Position numbers and translations under genes: made by a program. DNA of 64,000 bases from Pleodorina starrii (Eukaryota; Chlorophyta; Chlorophyceae; Chlamydomonadales; Volvocaceae), in NCBI GenBank assembly GCA_030267565.1, contig BRXU01000014.1, positions 2,702,001 through 2,766,000 of the forward strand, in the 5' to 3' direction. Each line of letters starts with the position of its first letter. Position 1 is the stretch's first letter. The notes below the pieces were generated by a model, which did not search any database, was not told where the DNA came from, and saw only the letters and a list, made by a program, of their open reading frames with translations. This document shows positions 12,849 through 24,767 of the stretch, in pieces.

Positions 12849-14285
12849 CTCAAAACGTTCCCTTCCACAATGCAGTGTGCGAGAGGACGTGCGAGCGGCC
12901 TCCAACGCATATGCTGAACCAAGAAATGGTGAACTGAATGGTGGACTTCCCATTGGGCTCCGTGGGCACCCAGCAGCAGCAGCACGCCGGGGAACGCGAT
13001 AGGCCAAGAGGCGACCTCGCGGGAGGCCAACGGCGAGAGCGATATGGCGTGCAGGGCCAGCGGAGTCGCGCGGGGGCCAGGCCGCTGTTGCTCGCTTGGG
13101 CGTTGCGAGGGCTACTGACCCGCGGGTCACTGCCCCGCTCCCCGCCGCCCCAACGCACCTTGACCTCCTCCAGCGTGTAAGCGAAGTTGGGCCTCGTGGT
13201 GAGCGCCTCGCGGGCGATCCGCTGCAGCTCGCCGTCACACCCGACCACTTCGACCTGCGGTTGGTCGTTGACGGTTGGCAGCGGTTGTGATGGTCGGAGC
13301 GGTCGGCGCTGACGCGCGCGCGCGCGGTCCCGCAGCCGCCGGCGCAGCCCTCTGATCGCGCGTGACGTACTATGGGGACCGGACCGCAAAAGGCCAGAAA
13401 CGCGTAAGCAGGCGGCATGCGGGGCCGGCGCGGTGGCCGCCCCTTATGCAAGCGGTCTGCCTGGGGGAGGGCTGGTCTGGGTTGGGCTGGGGCGGTCCCG
13501 AGCCAGAGCCTCGCGCGGTGGAGTTTGTTCTGCCGTTGCCATGCCCGGGGTGTGGCGGTGATCCGCACAGGGCAACACGTACTGCACGGGGACCCGGTGG
13601 GGTTTGTCCTAATGGTGATCGGGTGATACGTTTGGGGTGACGTTCGGGGCCGGGTGGATGCGTGGTGGATACGTTCGGGGGATGGGTAGATTGGTGGTGC
13701 ATCGTTCGGGGGACGGGTGTATTCGTTGGCTGTAACCAACGGAGAAGCGCGAGGGCGATGTCAGGCACGCCGTCCATGGTTCGATGGCGCGGCTCACAAA
13801 ACGCCCGTCTTCAGGAGGAAGTCTGATGGACACGCCCTGCAAAAGCTTTTGCCACACGACAGACGCACCTCTGAAATGAGGATGCGGTCCTCTGGCTCGC
13901 TTTTACTATTTGCCGCTGATGCCGTGTCGGGCTGCTTGGCCGCTGATTTGCCGCTGGGCTGGCCCCCCGAGACCGCTCCAGCAAAACCCCCGGAAGCTGG
14001 CACCGATATAGCTGCTAGAAGCGGCGGTCGGCAGCGCAGCTGCGAGATAGGCTGGCGTCTCCTGGAGCACAGCCAGTCGTTGACGGCGGCACTGGCGCCT
14101 GGAGCTCCGGCCGAGGCGCGTGTGCGGCCTCCCCATTGGCCGTCACCGCAACCACTGGGCGCTCGGCCGTAGCTTGATGCCCAGTCATGATGTTTGGCTG
14201 CGCAGCCGCTGGCAATGCATGCGAGGAGGGACTCAAGCGGCCGTAACAGGGCTTGTCCAAAGTCGGCGACCTCCCAAGCAGACAT
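7893..14285 (-). CDS. OEP80: OEP80 (TOC75-V), Omp85-family outer envelope protein of the plastid
   Basis: OEP80 is an essential beta-barrel protein of the chloroplast outer envelope, thought to help insert other barrels. Thirteen exons on the minus strand: 14285-13869, 13254-13159, 12663-12571, 12317-12234, 11832-11740, 11484-11197, 10728-10549, 10193-10094, 9903-9786, 9593-9441, 9089-8999, 8700-8562 and 8179-7893. All junctions are in phase, giving 712 aa. After an Ala/Ser-rich N-terminus come three POTRA-like units (DRILISEV; VFATGWFCEV and DTRDGVKLRIKV; AIASLDGWYHDRGIMGM and VTLRFLDPATGQP). The barrel carries GGLSAGGGLSA, SYNERNLFGLNQRLSVS, HTDPWVNSDPHRTSRTI, the conserved FPIGGTNSVRGYA and the end GPVRLEYAWN...GRFHVGLGYG. 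An upstream in-frame ATG at 14372 would add 29 residues; I chose 14285 as the likelier start. It matches plant OEP80 better than TOC75-III. Confidence 0.95.
10360..10530 (+). repeat. CAA/CAG triplet tract in OEP80 intron
   Basis: An imperfect run of AGC, AAC and AGT triplets lies wholly inside the OEP80 intron 10194-10548. It is open in several frames and makes spurious poly-Ser, poly-Cys or poly-Leu reading frames. Confidence 0.9.
10736..11095 (+). repeat. 15-bp minisatellite and GGA-rich tract in OEP80 intron
   Basis: A 15-bp unit (GTGGCCGTGGCGGGG) repeats several times from 10736 to about 10857. It is followed by a GGAGG-rich purine tract to about 11095. Both lie in the intron 10729-11196. 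On the coding strand the second part is a long CCT-rich pyrimidine run. Confidence 0.85.
12735..12848 (+). repeat. (GA)n microsatellite in OEP80 intron
   Basis: About 110 bp of nearly pure GA dinucleotides with a few GAGT interruptions, inside the intron 12664-13158. Confidence 0.95.
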
Positions 14286-14640
14286 TCGAGCTTTAAGCTC
14301 CAATGCGCCCGCACACAACGTTTGGTAAATTGCAATTCCACCTGGCATGCATTGGCACACTGAAACGGTCATGCATAAGATGTAACGAAACGATTCTGCA
14401 ACAAATATTGCCGTACATCGTTGTCCTTCAAAATGTTCTCAACGACTCCCCTTGTGTATCCGCGGCGACCCAGCACACTCTGAAGCGCTTATTATATATG
14501 TACTGACTTACAGAAGGCTAGCATAAGCATTGCAATAGCTTTTAGTCCCCTCACTTATGATGACTGGAACAAGCGTGCCCGGGTGACGCTTTCTGCAAAC
14601 TTAGGGGGGTACTGGGTTGCTGGATAGATTCATCAGCACA
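14286..14640. promoter_or_regulatory. Divergent upstream region, OEP80 / O-fucosyltransferase
   Basis: The 355 bp between the two starts is more AT-rich than its surroundings and contains TTATATATG near 14491. No other gene fits, so it probably holds both promoters. No specific box is certain. Confidence 0.5.
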
Positions 14641-17600
14641 ATGTATATCCTTTCACGACTCCTGAAAGCCCGACGTCGTCGCCTGCTGCCCAACGGCCCG
14701 CTGGTCATCGCGTGCTTTGTTCTGATCTGCGCCAGTGTTTGGATATATCCGACGCTTGGGCCTATCTCCGCGAACTATGTCACTCCGGACGAGGCCGCGG
14801 CATCAGGCGTGGACCAATCAGTTCTTCGCCTGAAGACAAAGACGCGAGGCAAGAACCAAGGGTTCAGTTTGATTTCAGTTGTGGTTTGAGCTACATGCTG
14901 GCGGCGTTGGATTGCACTTTTTCGTATTTCGGTGCGACTCCACACGGTCCCCCCAAAAAACACAAATCAGTCATGCGTGCACATGCGCCATGCAGGGGTA
15001 TTGGAGTTACATGATAACAACAGCACCAAATTCCTGATGGTGCAATGCCACCGCGGCCAATTCTCGAACCGGCTGGGCTGCCTAAAACATGGCATCCTGC
15101 TGTCGAGAGCCCTTCATCGCGTCCTCGTTATGCCGATGTTTACCGACGTCGTTCCCACAGTCGACGTCTCCAAATACGTCAGTCTGGAATGCTTGAGGTA
15201 TGCGTCGTCAGGGGCGGAAACGAATTGGCGGTCTTGGGGGGGGGGCGTGCATGGCAGCAAGGCGTTGCGTATGCCTGACGTGTATCATGTAGCCCGTCTG
15301 CGTAACACTGTCCGCGGCGGCTGACTGCAGTTCCGTTCTTGTTCTCGATATCCAGCTGCTTGCAAGCAGCGGGCAAGCGCCGGCATGGATACCGTCGTGC
15401 CAGTACCGGCACTCTCGCATCCGCTCATGGAACGGCGCAGCCATTGCCACGCGCCCTCTGGGCATGCACCCCTTGCCTGTTGCGTGAGTGGCCTAACAGA
15501 CGGTCCTGCCCAATCGACCCCTCTCCTGCAGGCGTAACTCCCTGGCCGTGACGTTTGAACAGTTTCGCGAGCACATTTGTCATGGAGTTGGCCTGGAGGC
15601 GCCACAGCCGGTCACGATAGGGGTTGCGCAGCCGGACGCGGACAACGCCACTACCCCCACCGTGACGGGTGCTTTCTGCGAGGATAACGCACTGCTGCAG
15701 CTGAATACGGGTTATAGCCTAGCCGGTGAGAGCGGCGCGATGCTGTGTCGCTGCTCCAAGTGATTGGGTTATTTCGTTACACGTGCTCCACCTCGTGACC
15801 ACACCTCGTGACCAGACGGAATTTGGGTTTCGATTGTTCCGGCCGGTCCGGTCGGCCGGAGCGACCGATCAACGGACGGACGGTCAGTTCCGTCCGTTGA
15901 CCAGACGGACTTGAAACCCAAATCGCTGACCGTCGCCCAGCCGTCTTAATTTGCTTAGACAATCTCAATTATCGAGCGCGACCCAAATCGCACGCAACCC
16001 AGATGCATACAGGCGAGCCAGGTTCTTTGGGGAGTCATACGACTGTTACTGCCTGCTGGTGCACGGCCGTTCAGTGTCCTGCATGCGCGTCGCGCTCTCA
16101 CTGTTCCCCTCCTGTGCCTGCGTGTGTCCCCTTCTCCGTCTGGGCGCGTGGAACAGATTACCGAGGCTACAACTGCTGGAACCGGCGCGAGGACGTGACG
16201 AATGCACGCGACCTGGGCATTCAGGTCTCGGGCTGCACCCACGTGGCCCCCGGCGGCCTCAGCGCCGACCCCGAGCGGGGCAGCTCGTACAGCCTGGCCG
16301 ATATCCGGCGACACTTCGCCAGCAGGTCGGAGAAGGTGCTGCTGTTCCTGGACCTCTTCGGCGTTAATATAATGCCCAGTACTGAGGATGTGGCGGACAC
16401 GGTTTCGGATCCCGGCCAGATGTGCAGCTGGATGCCGACGGAGGCGGCGGCCGCCGCCGCCGATACCGTCATGCAGATCCTCGTCCCGCCGCCACAGCCG
16501 CTGCAACTGTCGATACCCGCGGACGGGATTCACGCTGCGGCGGCTGCCGCCTCCGGCACCGGCGGCGACGCTGTCGCGGTTGGCCTTTCGGTCGTCCTGG
16601 ATCCGACGACGCATCGCACACTCTTCATGGGCCCCTCAGAGCTGGCGCGCGAGCCGCCGCCTGTCCGGCTCCGTGGCGCACGGCGCTACGCCGCGGTGCA
16701 CTTGCGCCGGTCCGACTGGTTTTACTACTGCGGTGGCTCCAGCAGCTGTTTCTACAGCATCGCCGAGGCGGGCTCCTGGTTGAACGACACGCTGGCGGCG
16801 CAGGGCTTGGACACGCTTTACATTTCCACCAACGCGGACGCCCGGGAAAAGGAGATGCTGCGGCGCGCCGTGGCGGGCCGCGTGCTGTATTGGGAGGATG
16901 CGCTGCTTCAGCTGCGGAGCTGGCAGGTGGAGGGCGTGGTGGCGGCGGTGCAGGAGGGCGGTGAAGTAGCTGATGACGCAGATGCGGCGGAGGGCGGCGC
17001 GCTGCCGGCGTGGCTGAAGAGCCTGCCACTCGACGACGAGCTGATGGTCCAGATGGTGGAGAAGGCGATCTGTATGCAGGCCACGTTCTTCATCGCCTCG
17101 ATTGGGTCCACCTTCAGCGACCAGATCCGTGACTTCCGCAATGGCGGCCTGCAGGACCTGGAGTGGGGCATCATCGAGAGGAAGTTTCCCGCCGCCGTGG
17201 CGTCGGGGCCGCCCGAGTCGGCGACAACGCCCAACGGCGGCGGTGGCGGCGGCGAGGTGCCGGGCAAGGTTGTGCCGTTGCGCGAGCAACCCAAATTCCT
17301 ATGCGACGACACACGGCCGCCGCGGTACGCAGACGAGCGCCGTCTGCCGGATTACCACAACCCCAAGGTGTTTTGGGAGGAAGTGAAGCCATTCGTGGCG
17401 CCGGTGCGCGATGCGGCGTTGCGGCTGTGGCGCAAGATTACGAAAAAGGGCGCTGTGCCAGCAGCGCCCTCACCCGTGTCGGCGGGGCCGCCGCTGCCGC
17501 CGCGGCGTCGACCGACGCTCTTGCAGATTCTGACGGCCCCGGCTCGCGCCCTGGAATGGCTTTGCCTGGTTGTGCAAGATGGTCACGCCATGGCGGCAGC

Positions 17601-18424
17601 GAACCGCTTCGTGGACATGTACACGGGCGGCGCGATGGTGGCGCTGGTGGTGGAGAGCAATTTGACTGTGCCGCCTGCGGCGCTGGCGGACTGCGTGGTG
17701 GCGGCAGCGGCGGAGGCGGGCGCCGTGAGCCTGCACGTGTCCATGATCGGGCTGCCGGAGGAGCAGCAGGTGCTGCTGATGCAGGAGCTGGAAGCGCGCA
17801 CAGCGCTGCAGCAGATTACGCGCATGGGCGGAGCGGACCAGGTGGGCGGGTGCTAGACTGCTGTTTGAAGGGATGGGGAATGCGGCCGACAGACGGGCCT
17901 TAAGGGTGCTGTGGTGGGTAAGTGGGCAGTTCGGTGTAGCAACTGGATTTCGAAGCCTTTCAATGAGGAACATGGAGTGGATCGGGAAGGGGAAAGCAGG
18001 CTGGACTGTTGGCATCTCTGCCGTGCGCCAAGTGGATGCCTGGTGCGGGTTTCCTGGTGTAGCCCACCCGCAGCGTAATGCCGTGGGTTTCTCTCCCTGG
18101 TTGTGGCTTATCGTGCTTGCCATTTCATGCTCTGCACCTCTCAGCATTCCCTTCACGCTCGCGCGTTCGCAGGAACGCGGGAACACGTTCACGCTGCTGT
18201 GGCGCGGCGACGGCCTCAGCCGCCACGCGGAGCCGGCTCTGCTTGAGGAGCTGCCCACCTTCCTGGAGCGCGTGGATGGATACGTGCTGGCAAAGGCGCG
18301 CGTGGTGCTCGGAGACCGCCGCGGCACGCTCTTCCGCCAAGTGGCGAACACGCGACGCGTATTTGGGTTCCTAGACCCACGGGACGGCAGGTGCTCTCCG
18401 GCGGAGCTTTTGGGCAACGCTTGA
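14641..18424 (+). CDS. O-fucosyltransferase-like (GDP-fucose) type II membrane protein
   Basis: Probably a Golgi or ER glycosyltransferase of the protein O-fucosyltransferase superfamily; the acceptor is unknown. Exons 14641-14866, 14996-15197, 15532-15725, 16157-17841 and 18173-18424 give 852 aa. The N-terminus is a short basic stretch (LLKARRRRLL) followed by one hydrophobic anchor near residues 19-38. Superfamily landmarks are CHRGQFSNRLGCLKHG (donor-site loop), AVHLRRSDW (the HxRRxD motif that binds GDP-fucose) and FFIASIGSTFSDQIR (C-terminal STFS motif). There are large Ala/Gly/Pro-rich insertions between motifs and a 250-residue C-terminal extension of unknown role. The first splice junction (A|GTTTGA donor) is the weakest call. 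The last intron avoids a TAG at 17854 and joins two coding stretches in phase. Confidence 0.87.
15811..15924. repeat. Palindromic intron sequence
   Basis: An imperfect inverted repeat pairs AATTTGGGTTTC at 15820-15831 with GAAACCCAAATC at 15913-15924. The arms are flanked by a direct ACCAGACGGA at 15811-15820 and 15900-15909. The space between is dense in self-complementary CGGCCGG and GGACGG motifs. It lies in the intron 15726-16156. Confidence 0.75.
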
Positions 18425-21400
18425 GCGAGCACCCGAGGGCCTGCAGGCAGACGTGGAAGCATGACGAAGAATCTCTGTTTGAATTCTACGCCTTCATTCA
18501 AGTTTACGATGGACGTATACGGATTTGTGGATCAGTGGTGAGCGGCACAGTACAGCTGAATCTAATACCTGGTTCATTGGTTACGCATGCGAGGAGGCGT
18601 GCGGGGCCGGGGGCACCGACGGCGAGTGCGATGAGTTTGCCGTCAACCGCGCCGCTCGCCGGCGAGCGGCGCGGCGTCCCTTCCGTCCGTTCCGCTTTGT
18701 CCCTGCGGTAGCGATCCCCTGACGTGATGAGTTTGTTCCTCCCATCGTGAGTTTACAGTTTGTTCATATCGCCATGGCTTGGGGACCCCAGGTGAAGTCG
18801 TCGATTCGTGTCGCTATTATTTCGGGTCCCCAGCTTCGGATCTTTGCTGCTACAACGGCTTGTGTTGGGCGTCGTTGCCTCTTGCTTGCTCTTGGGATAC
18901 CTTAATGCAGCTGTGACCCTCGCCCTCTCTGCCTGCCTTTGTTTGTCGGGAGTAATGTGACGGCAGCGGCAGTCGAGGCAGTCGAGGCAGTCGACTAACC
19001 TGGCATCGCTGCGTCCATTGTCGTAGTTGCTCGCTAGCCGTGCTTGCGAACCCCCGCGTGTCAGAGGAGACGCTTGGCAGCGGGCGGCCGCAGCGGCGAC
19101 ATCGGCACTGGCAGGCGGAGGCCGGTGTGGTGTGGTTGTCAATAGAAATAGGTTGTGAGCTGAACCAATGGATGAGTCTGTGCGGCTGCTCTGTCGGGAG
19201 GCCAGGTCGTGTCTTTGTTTTTTCGTCCCGGTGTGAATACCCAAGCAGCCTCTAAATTCGATGTGCACTGTGCACTTCAGCGTTTCCAGAGTGCGTACGC
19301 CTATATGGTTTTTCATTCTACGTGTGGTCTCCCTTATTTGTTGGCCTCCCCCTTTTGCGTATGTTGATCATCAATGTATGGTGTTAAGCTTGGTAGAAAG
19401 AACGTCGACTCTGTACTGGACCAGGTGAAAACGCTGGCGTCGCCATGTGTTTGTGCGTTGTTTTTCCGTTTTGGTCGTCGTCCTCGTTGTGATTGCGCTC
19501 CGCCGTCGCTGCCGCTTCTCTTGCTGTCGTGGCCTTTGGAGCACCGATCCGAATGCGCGTTTCGACAATCTGCCGTGTCAAGTCGGGGTGTAGGAGGGCC
19601 ATGCGCGGGGAGAGCAGCCCTTTGTCGCAGCCTGCAGCTGTCTATTTTGGCAGAGGGTGTGCGCTGGGTGGCGTCTCGGCCTCAGAACACGATCCCGCAG
19701 CGTTTCGGAAGGCGTTGATGCAGAAGAGTTCTTGGATCAGATACCCTTTCCCTTCTCGTGTGTTTTCGCGCTCGTGACATGTCTGCGCGGTCGCCGTCGG
19801 TTAGCCCGCTGTGCCGTGCTTGTGCCGTATTTCTCGCAGCAAGTCCCAACTTAACGTGACTCCTTGAATCCTGCTTGCTTTACCTGGCTGAGCCATGGAT
19901 ATTCGGCGGCCTCAAGATAGTAGTTAGCCGTAGTGTTGGTGTGCGAGGGTGCCGTGCAGTCTGAACGTAAGAGGCGCGCGTTGTCGTTGGCGGGATAAAG
20001 CAATCGAAGCATCGAACGGCGCGCTGCTTTTAGTAATTGATGGACTGCGCGCCAAGTGGGACATTCGAGGGTTGCGCCGCTCATGAATGGGGGCTCATGC
20101 CCGGCGACGGTGGACATGGGGCATGCGGGCATTAGGGGGTAGGTTTCGTTGATCTGAGGGCGAGTCAGTCGTTGTGAGCAGTCCACGGCGCTCATGGCCG
20201 GGCATTGTGTGAGTCGCTGACGTGGAGAGAGGGCGACGACGAATAAAAACATAACAAACAGAAACTATCAGTGAAGCAAATGGCGTGGGGTTGTGCCTTG
20301 CTTGGCTTGGAGCGTCGACAATCCAGGACAGACTTGACGGCCAGCTGCCGCCGCGGAATTCCTTTCCCGGTGGTCAGAGAGGGCCTTTGCGCGGGGCCGG
20401 GCGATTGAGGCCTGCTTGTTGGGCTGTTTCTTATTAGGAATGATGGCGTTGGTGACCACTTGCCCAGTAGAGACGACTTCAGGACTGCGACCGCATTTCT
20501 AGCCTGCGAGCCCATCCGGGGATGCTTCGTGGGTCAGCGGCCCAGCTGGGCGGATGTGGAAAGCCCCGCCGGGCCGGTTCGAGCCCCTCGCGCGGAAGTG
20601 AGGCGGTCGTGGTCGTGGTGCTCGTGACTGGTGGGTGCGCAACGAGACACGAGGACACGCGAAGGCCCCAGCGATGCCGTGAGACCCCCCTGGGAATCGG
20701 TGCGCGCGTTCATCGCTATGAATGACTTATATACCACGAATGATTTACTAGACACTGCTATGATTCGTCTGTTGTTCCTCTCGCTGCTGTACGGTTGTGT
20801 GGTTTGTGCTTGACGGTGGTGGCGGCTCGTGCGCAGCTCGCATCGGAGAGGGTACGTCAGAAGGCCATTTCTTCGGGCACGCCTACCCGCCGTTCCGGGC
20901 AATGGTCACTGCGGCCCCTCGGCGCGCGGTTGGTAGATCCTAGTAGTGGGATGCATGTTTAACACTTGTGGACGCGGGTGGGGCACAAGAGCGCGCGCTC
21001 ATCGGATCAGCTGCATCTCTGCTCCGTAGCCTTGCCGTATCGGCCTATGTGTGACGCCGAGAGGATGGCATTACGGCGGGGGCGGCTGCCTGCTGGACCG
21101 GTGTCCGGTCGGCTAGGGTAGGGTTTCTGAGGAAACGAGAGGAGGCGGGAAGGCGGAAGAGGAGGCGGGCGTGGCCGCGGGGGGACGGTGCAGCGGGTTG
21201 CGGAACCTAGGGTTCGTGCGGGCATTGGCGTGGCTGACTAGCCTCAAATGCCACCATGCCTGCGGTCATGATGCGGCTTCTGGTGCGGCTGCTTTGCATC
21301 ATCTGAAGCCTTGACGCCAAAAACGTCTTCAATGCGCTGTGCATCACATCGGTTCCTTCCAGGTCCTACTGTAACACTATTCATCCGGCTGGCCGGCTGG

Positions 21401-22227
21401 CTCAACCCAATCCTTCCCAGGGTCTTCAGCAAAAAAAACATCCGGCGCCCCTGCGGCGCCGGGCAACATTGCTGGCAAGAAGGGACTCCGTTCGCCCTCT
21501 CTCCCTGCATTAGACTTGCGCAAACCGGGCACTTCGCTTGCAGCCGCTTGCTCGAGGCGATACTTTGTGTCGCCCCTTTCGTTGACCTTAGGCGCCGGCG
21601 AGTACGTGTCAAGAATTTCAACTCACTCGTACTGCATCAACGCGTGCTCTTGCAGCGCGGTCTGACCGGGCCTTAGGAAGTGGAAATTCAAGCGTAAGGC
21701 ATTCCAGCGTTTCCTCGACACGTGTATCTTAAGGCCATCATCCAGATACTTTCAGATGCGCCATTGAGGCTTCGTCGGCGCCGTCTCTTCCGCGGCCCTT
21801 CGATACCAGTACGCACGGCGGCAACACCTTCTCAGCCCACTACTGCTTCTGACCCTCGGGTCGTGATATGCCACCGCTGCCAGCAATTGCCGGTATTCTG
21901 GGGCCGCAACTGGCTGAGGGGATCCGGGCAAACTCCTGAACATCACCTGAGACAGCTGGGTAATGGTGTCCTATGTTCTAGCTGCCGCGTCTTCTCGTGG
22001 CTTCCTCACTCCGGCCAACTGTACACACACTCTTGTTGATTCATACTGGTTATGCCAAGTAAAAATCCCTGCATAGTATTGCATAGTTTGAGGAGAGCTG
22101 GCGAACTTTAAGAACAGCTTTGTAATACCGGTACCAGTACTGTGCACGAGGGCGGAGGTGCTTACTGTCTAATTCCATTGACGTGGTTCAAGTCCATACA
22201 AGTGCAAATAATACATCAAACCCTGTG
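18425..22227. other. Gene-poor 3.8 kb region
   Basis: I see no gene I can support here apart from one weak candidate at 21722-22039. The stretch 18720-19850 is rich in T and G on the plus strand and may be 3' UTR of the O-fucosyltransferase gene, but I found no TGTAA. Minus-strand frames at 19851-20252, 20268-20459, 21007-21225 and 21244-21621 are open for 60-130 codons. They lack recognisable domains or convincing splice partners. Confidence 0.5.
21722..22039 (+). CDS. Possible short ORF with two CxxC pairs
   Basis: An open frame of about 105 codons ends in a segment with CHRCQQ and, 31 residues later, LCSSC. This is the cysteine layout of a zinc-binding module, loosely like a GATA finger with a long loop. 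The frame starts at a non-ATG codon and I could not find a splice partner or poly(A) signal. It may be an exon, a decayed gene or chance. Confidence 0.2.
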   Translation: MYLKAIIQILSDAPLRLRRRRLFRGPSIPVRTAATPSQPTTASDPRVVICHRCQQLPVFWGRNWLRGSGQTPEHHLRQLGNGVLCSSCRVFSWLPHSGQLYTHSC

Positions 22228-24767
22228 ATGAAGCAAACCTTGCCGGATAGCGATTGCAGCACGGTGGTGGTTTCCCTAAGCGACATTCACGGCCTGCACC
22301 TCCGCGACGACGTCATCGATGTACCAGATGGTAAGATTGAAGGACACACGAACCAATAACACGATGCAGATAAAAAGGGACTGGGGCGGGGACGTTCCGC
22401 TCAGGAGCAGCATGTTTCGGAGCCTTCGCGATTTCGGCACCCGAAGTCAACCTTCCCCTCCTCGTTCCTGAATCTACTACGCTCGTGCGACAACGGGCGG
22501 TCACGGGCACCTACAGGGGACGTGTTGGTAATCGCGGGCGATATCGAGCTGCGCAGCCCCAGGGATGTGTCCCTACTGGAGCGCTGGCTGGCCACCCTCC
22601 CGCACCGCCACAAGGTGGTGGGATTTGGGTGAGCAGATTAAGAGCTTAGGAGCTCAAAGTAGACAGTTGGACAGGAAGGGGTGCCGGAGCGCGGGTTGGA
22701 GGGTTTCGGAGCGCTCATCAAGCGGTGGACAGGCACTGCTGTGAATCGGTACAGGAAGGGGTGAGTAGAGTTGTTCGGCGCCGGTTCCGTATCCAGGCGC
22801 GCAGCGCAGCGCGCCGCTGCGTCTCGAACCCGTCAGCCTGGCCCTTGGGGCGCCGGCCGCATGGCCGCGTGCCGACTCGTGGACGGGTTTCCGTCGCCCC
22901 TTGGCACGCAGCCCGCCTCGCGGCCGCCGCCTGCCGTCTCCTGCCGCAGCGCTTCTTTTGTCCCGAGAGCTCTCGCGCTCCCCTCATTGCTGCTCCGTGC
23001 CTCCCCGCAGGAACATGGACCTTGCGGCGTACGGTGGGTGGTGGGCCTCAGCGCGGCGCTGCACCGCCGTTGAGTCCAGACCGTCGGGGTCCCCCTCTTG
23101 GATGTGGCACTACAAACGTGTGGGGCATGTGGCACCTCCACCCGCCCGCGCGCTGAGCGCGCATCCCGGCAGCATTATGGCACGTGCTCAGGCACCGGTT
23201 CGTATCTCATTCTTCATCTGCACCACCGCGGTCCTTGCTGCCTGCTTCGACCTGTCAGTTGTCAGTTGTCCCACTCCACCACCATATCGACGCACCGCCG
23301 ACCACGGCTCTCGGTGACGCGCGCCACCCCGCGCCGTGCTCCCCTCTTGTTGCCTCGCACCGCCTGCGGTTACCCGGCTGTGGTTCGTCTTTCTTCCCTC
23401 TCCCTCTTGTACGGTACGCGCATGCGGCGCCACCTGCAGAGGCGGGCGAGGGCCTGAAGCTCGAGGGTGCCTGTGTGGTGGTTGACCGGGTGGTTGAGGT
23501 GGCGGGGCTGAGGCTGCTGGCGTCTCCCTGGTCGCCCGAATACTGCGGAGTGTGGCAGGTAGACCGGTGGCGGGGTGGGTGGGCTGGGTGGGGCTGGGTT
23601 GATGCTCGAGGCTCGAGAGCTAGGGAACGAAGGAAAGGGAGGGCGGCGGCGATACGGTACGAGCCGCACTGGTCCGGATGACTGGTCGCTTCACAATTTT
23701 CATAGCAGCGGCTTGCAGTAAGGCCTGCTCTCCGTTTGGTGCTTGCGCTGCCACTTTCATTGTTGGTTGGTTGGTTGGTTGGTTGGTTGGTTGGTGGGTG
23801 GGTGGTTTCAGCGAGTAGCCGGCGACTGCTGCTTTTACGCGGGCTGTGTGTGCAGTTGGAGGATGAAGCGGCGGGACAGCGACACTGGTCCCAGTTGCTG
23901 CCCCCCGACCTGGAGATCGACGTACTGGTGACGCACACGCCGCCGTACGGGTACGGAGATCTCACGCGGGGGCGGCACGTGGGTGACAAGCAACTGCTGG
24001 CTGCCGTACAGGTGAGGTCCCCAGAGCGTGCTGACGCATGCAGTCGCCGTACCTAGCGCTGAACCAACTGCCAGCACCGGGAAGGCAAGGCAAGGGAGGG
24101 CTTTGAGCAGGCGTCTTTGCAGCAGTACAGTACGGCACAGTACGGGTCAACACACGAGCCCTGGCCGTGAGGACCGCACGCGCGTGCGGCAAGGGGAACA
24201 CCGCCCGATGGGGCACGAGGACACCAACCCAGCTGATACCAGCCCAGCCATTCCGTAACCAACCCCGCCGTCCTGCTGTCCTTGCCGTACTTCCTCAGCG
24301 CCGTCGTCCTCCTGGGCTTGACCCAGTTCCCTGCTCCGCACCCTCACCCGCACCCGCACCCGCGCTCTGCACCCACCCGCTCGCCCGGTCCCCTTGTTGG
24401 CCCTGGAGCTGCCTTTTCCGTCCAGGCCCTCAAGCGCCCCCCGCGCCTGTGGATCTGCGGCCACATCCACGAGGCCGTGGGGGAGCACCGGGTACCGCAT
24501 CCAGCTTCACACCAGCCCGAAGGCATCCTGCTGGTCAACGCCGCGGTCTTCTACGCGGGGGCACACAAGGGCTACGAGCGCCATGCGCAGCCGCGTGCGG
24601 TGGCGCTGCCGGAGGGGCGCGTGGTGGGACAGGGCGACCCGGCAAACTTGAAGGCGGGGCCCGGCAAGGCCGGCGGGAGGGTGGGGGCACTGGGGCAAGA
24701 CGGGTTGCAGCCGGAGGAGGGCGGAGGGGAGGTGTGGCGGGCGCCGCGCGGTAGGATCAGGCTGTAG
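22228..24767 (+). CDS. Calcineurin-like metallophosphoesterase (MPPED/UPF0046-like)
   Basis: A dimetal phosphoesterase of the MPPED1/MPPED2-like group, predicted to hydrolyse phosphodiesters; the substrate is unknown. Exons 22228-22330, 22517-22628, 23011-23033, 23440-23558, 23856-24011 and 24426-24767 join in phase to 284 aa. Metal-site motifs run in order: SLSDIHG (DxH), VLVIAGDIE (GDxx), GFGNMD in place of GNH(D/E), VTHTPP (single His) and ICGHIHEAVG (GHxH). Exon 3 is only 23 nt, but it carries the GNMD motif and fits the phases on both sides. The C-terminal 50 residues are Gly-rich and not part of the core. No signal or membrane segment is seen. A TGTAA at 25250 would end the transcript. 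Confidence 0.9.
23763..23810 (+). repeat. (GGTT)n intron repeat
   Basis: About eight GGTT units followed by GGTG units, in the metallophosphoesterase intron 23559-23855. Confidence 0.85.

Noticed and set aside
20268..20459. Charged minus-strand frame (VVTNAIIPNKKQ...)
   Set aside because: The composition looks protein-like, but the frame is closed by TAG upstream and I found no splice partner or poly(A) signal.
20560..20600. GGTTCGAGCCC, like a tRNA T-arm
   Set aside because: The flanks do not form a T stem and no acceptor or anticodon stem can be drawn.
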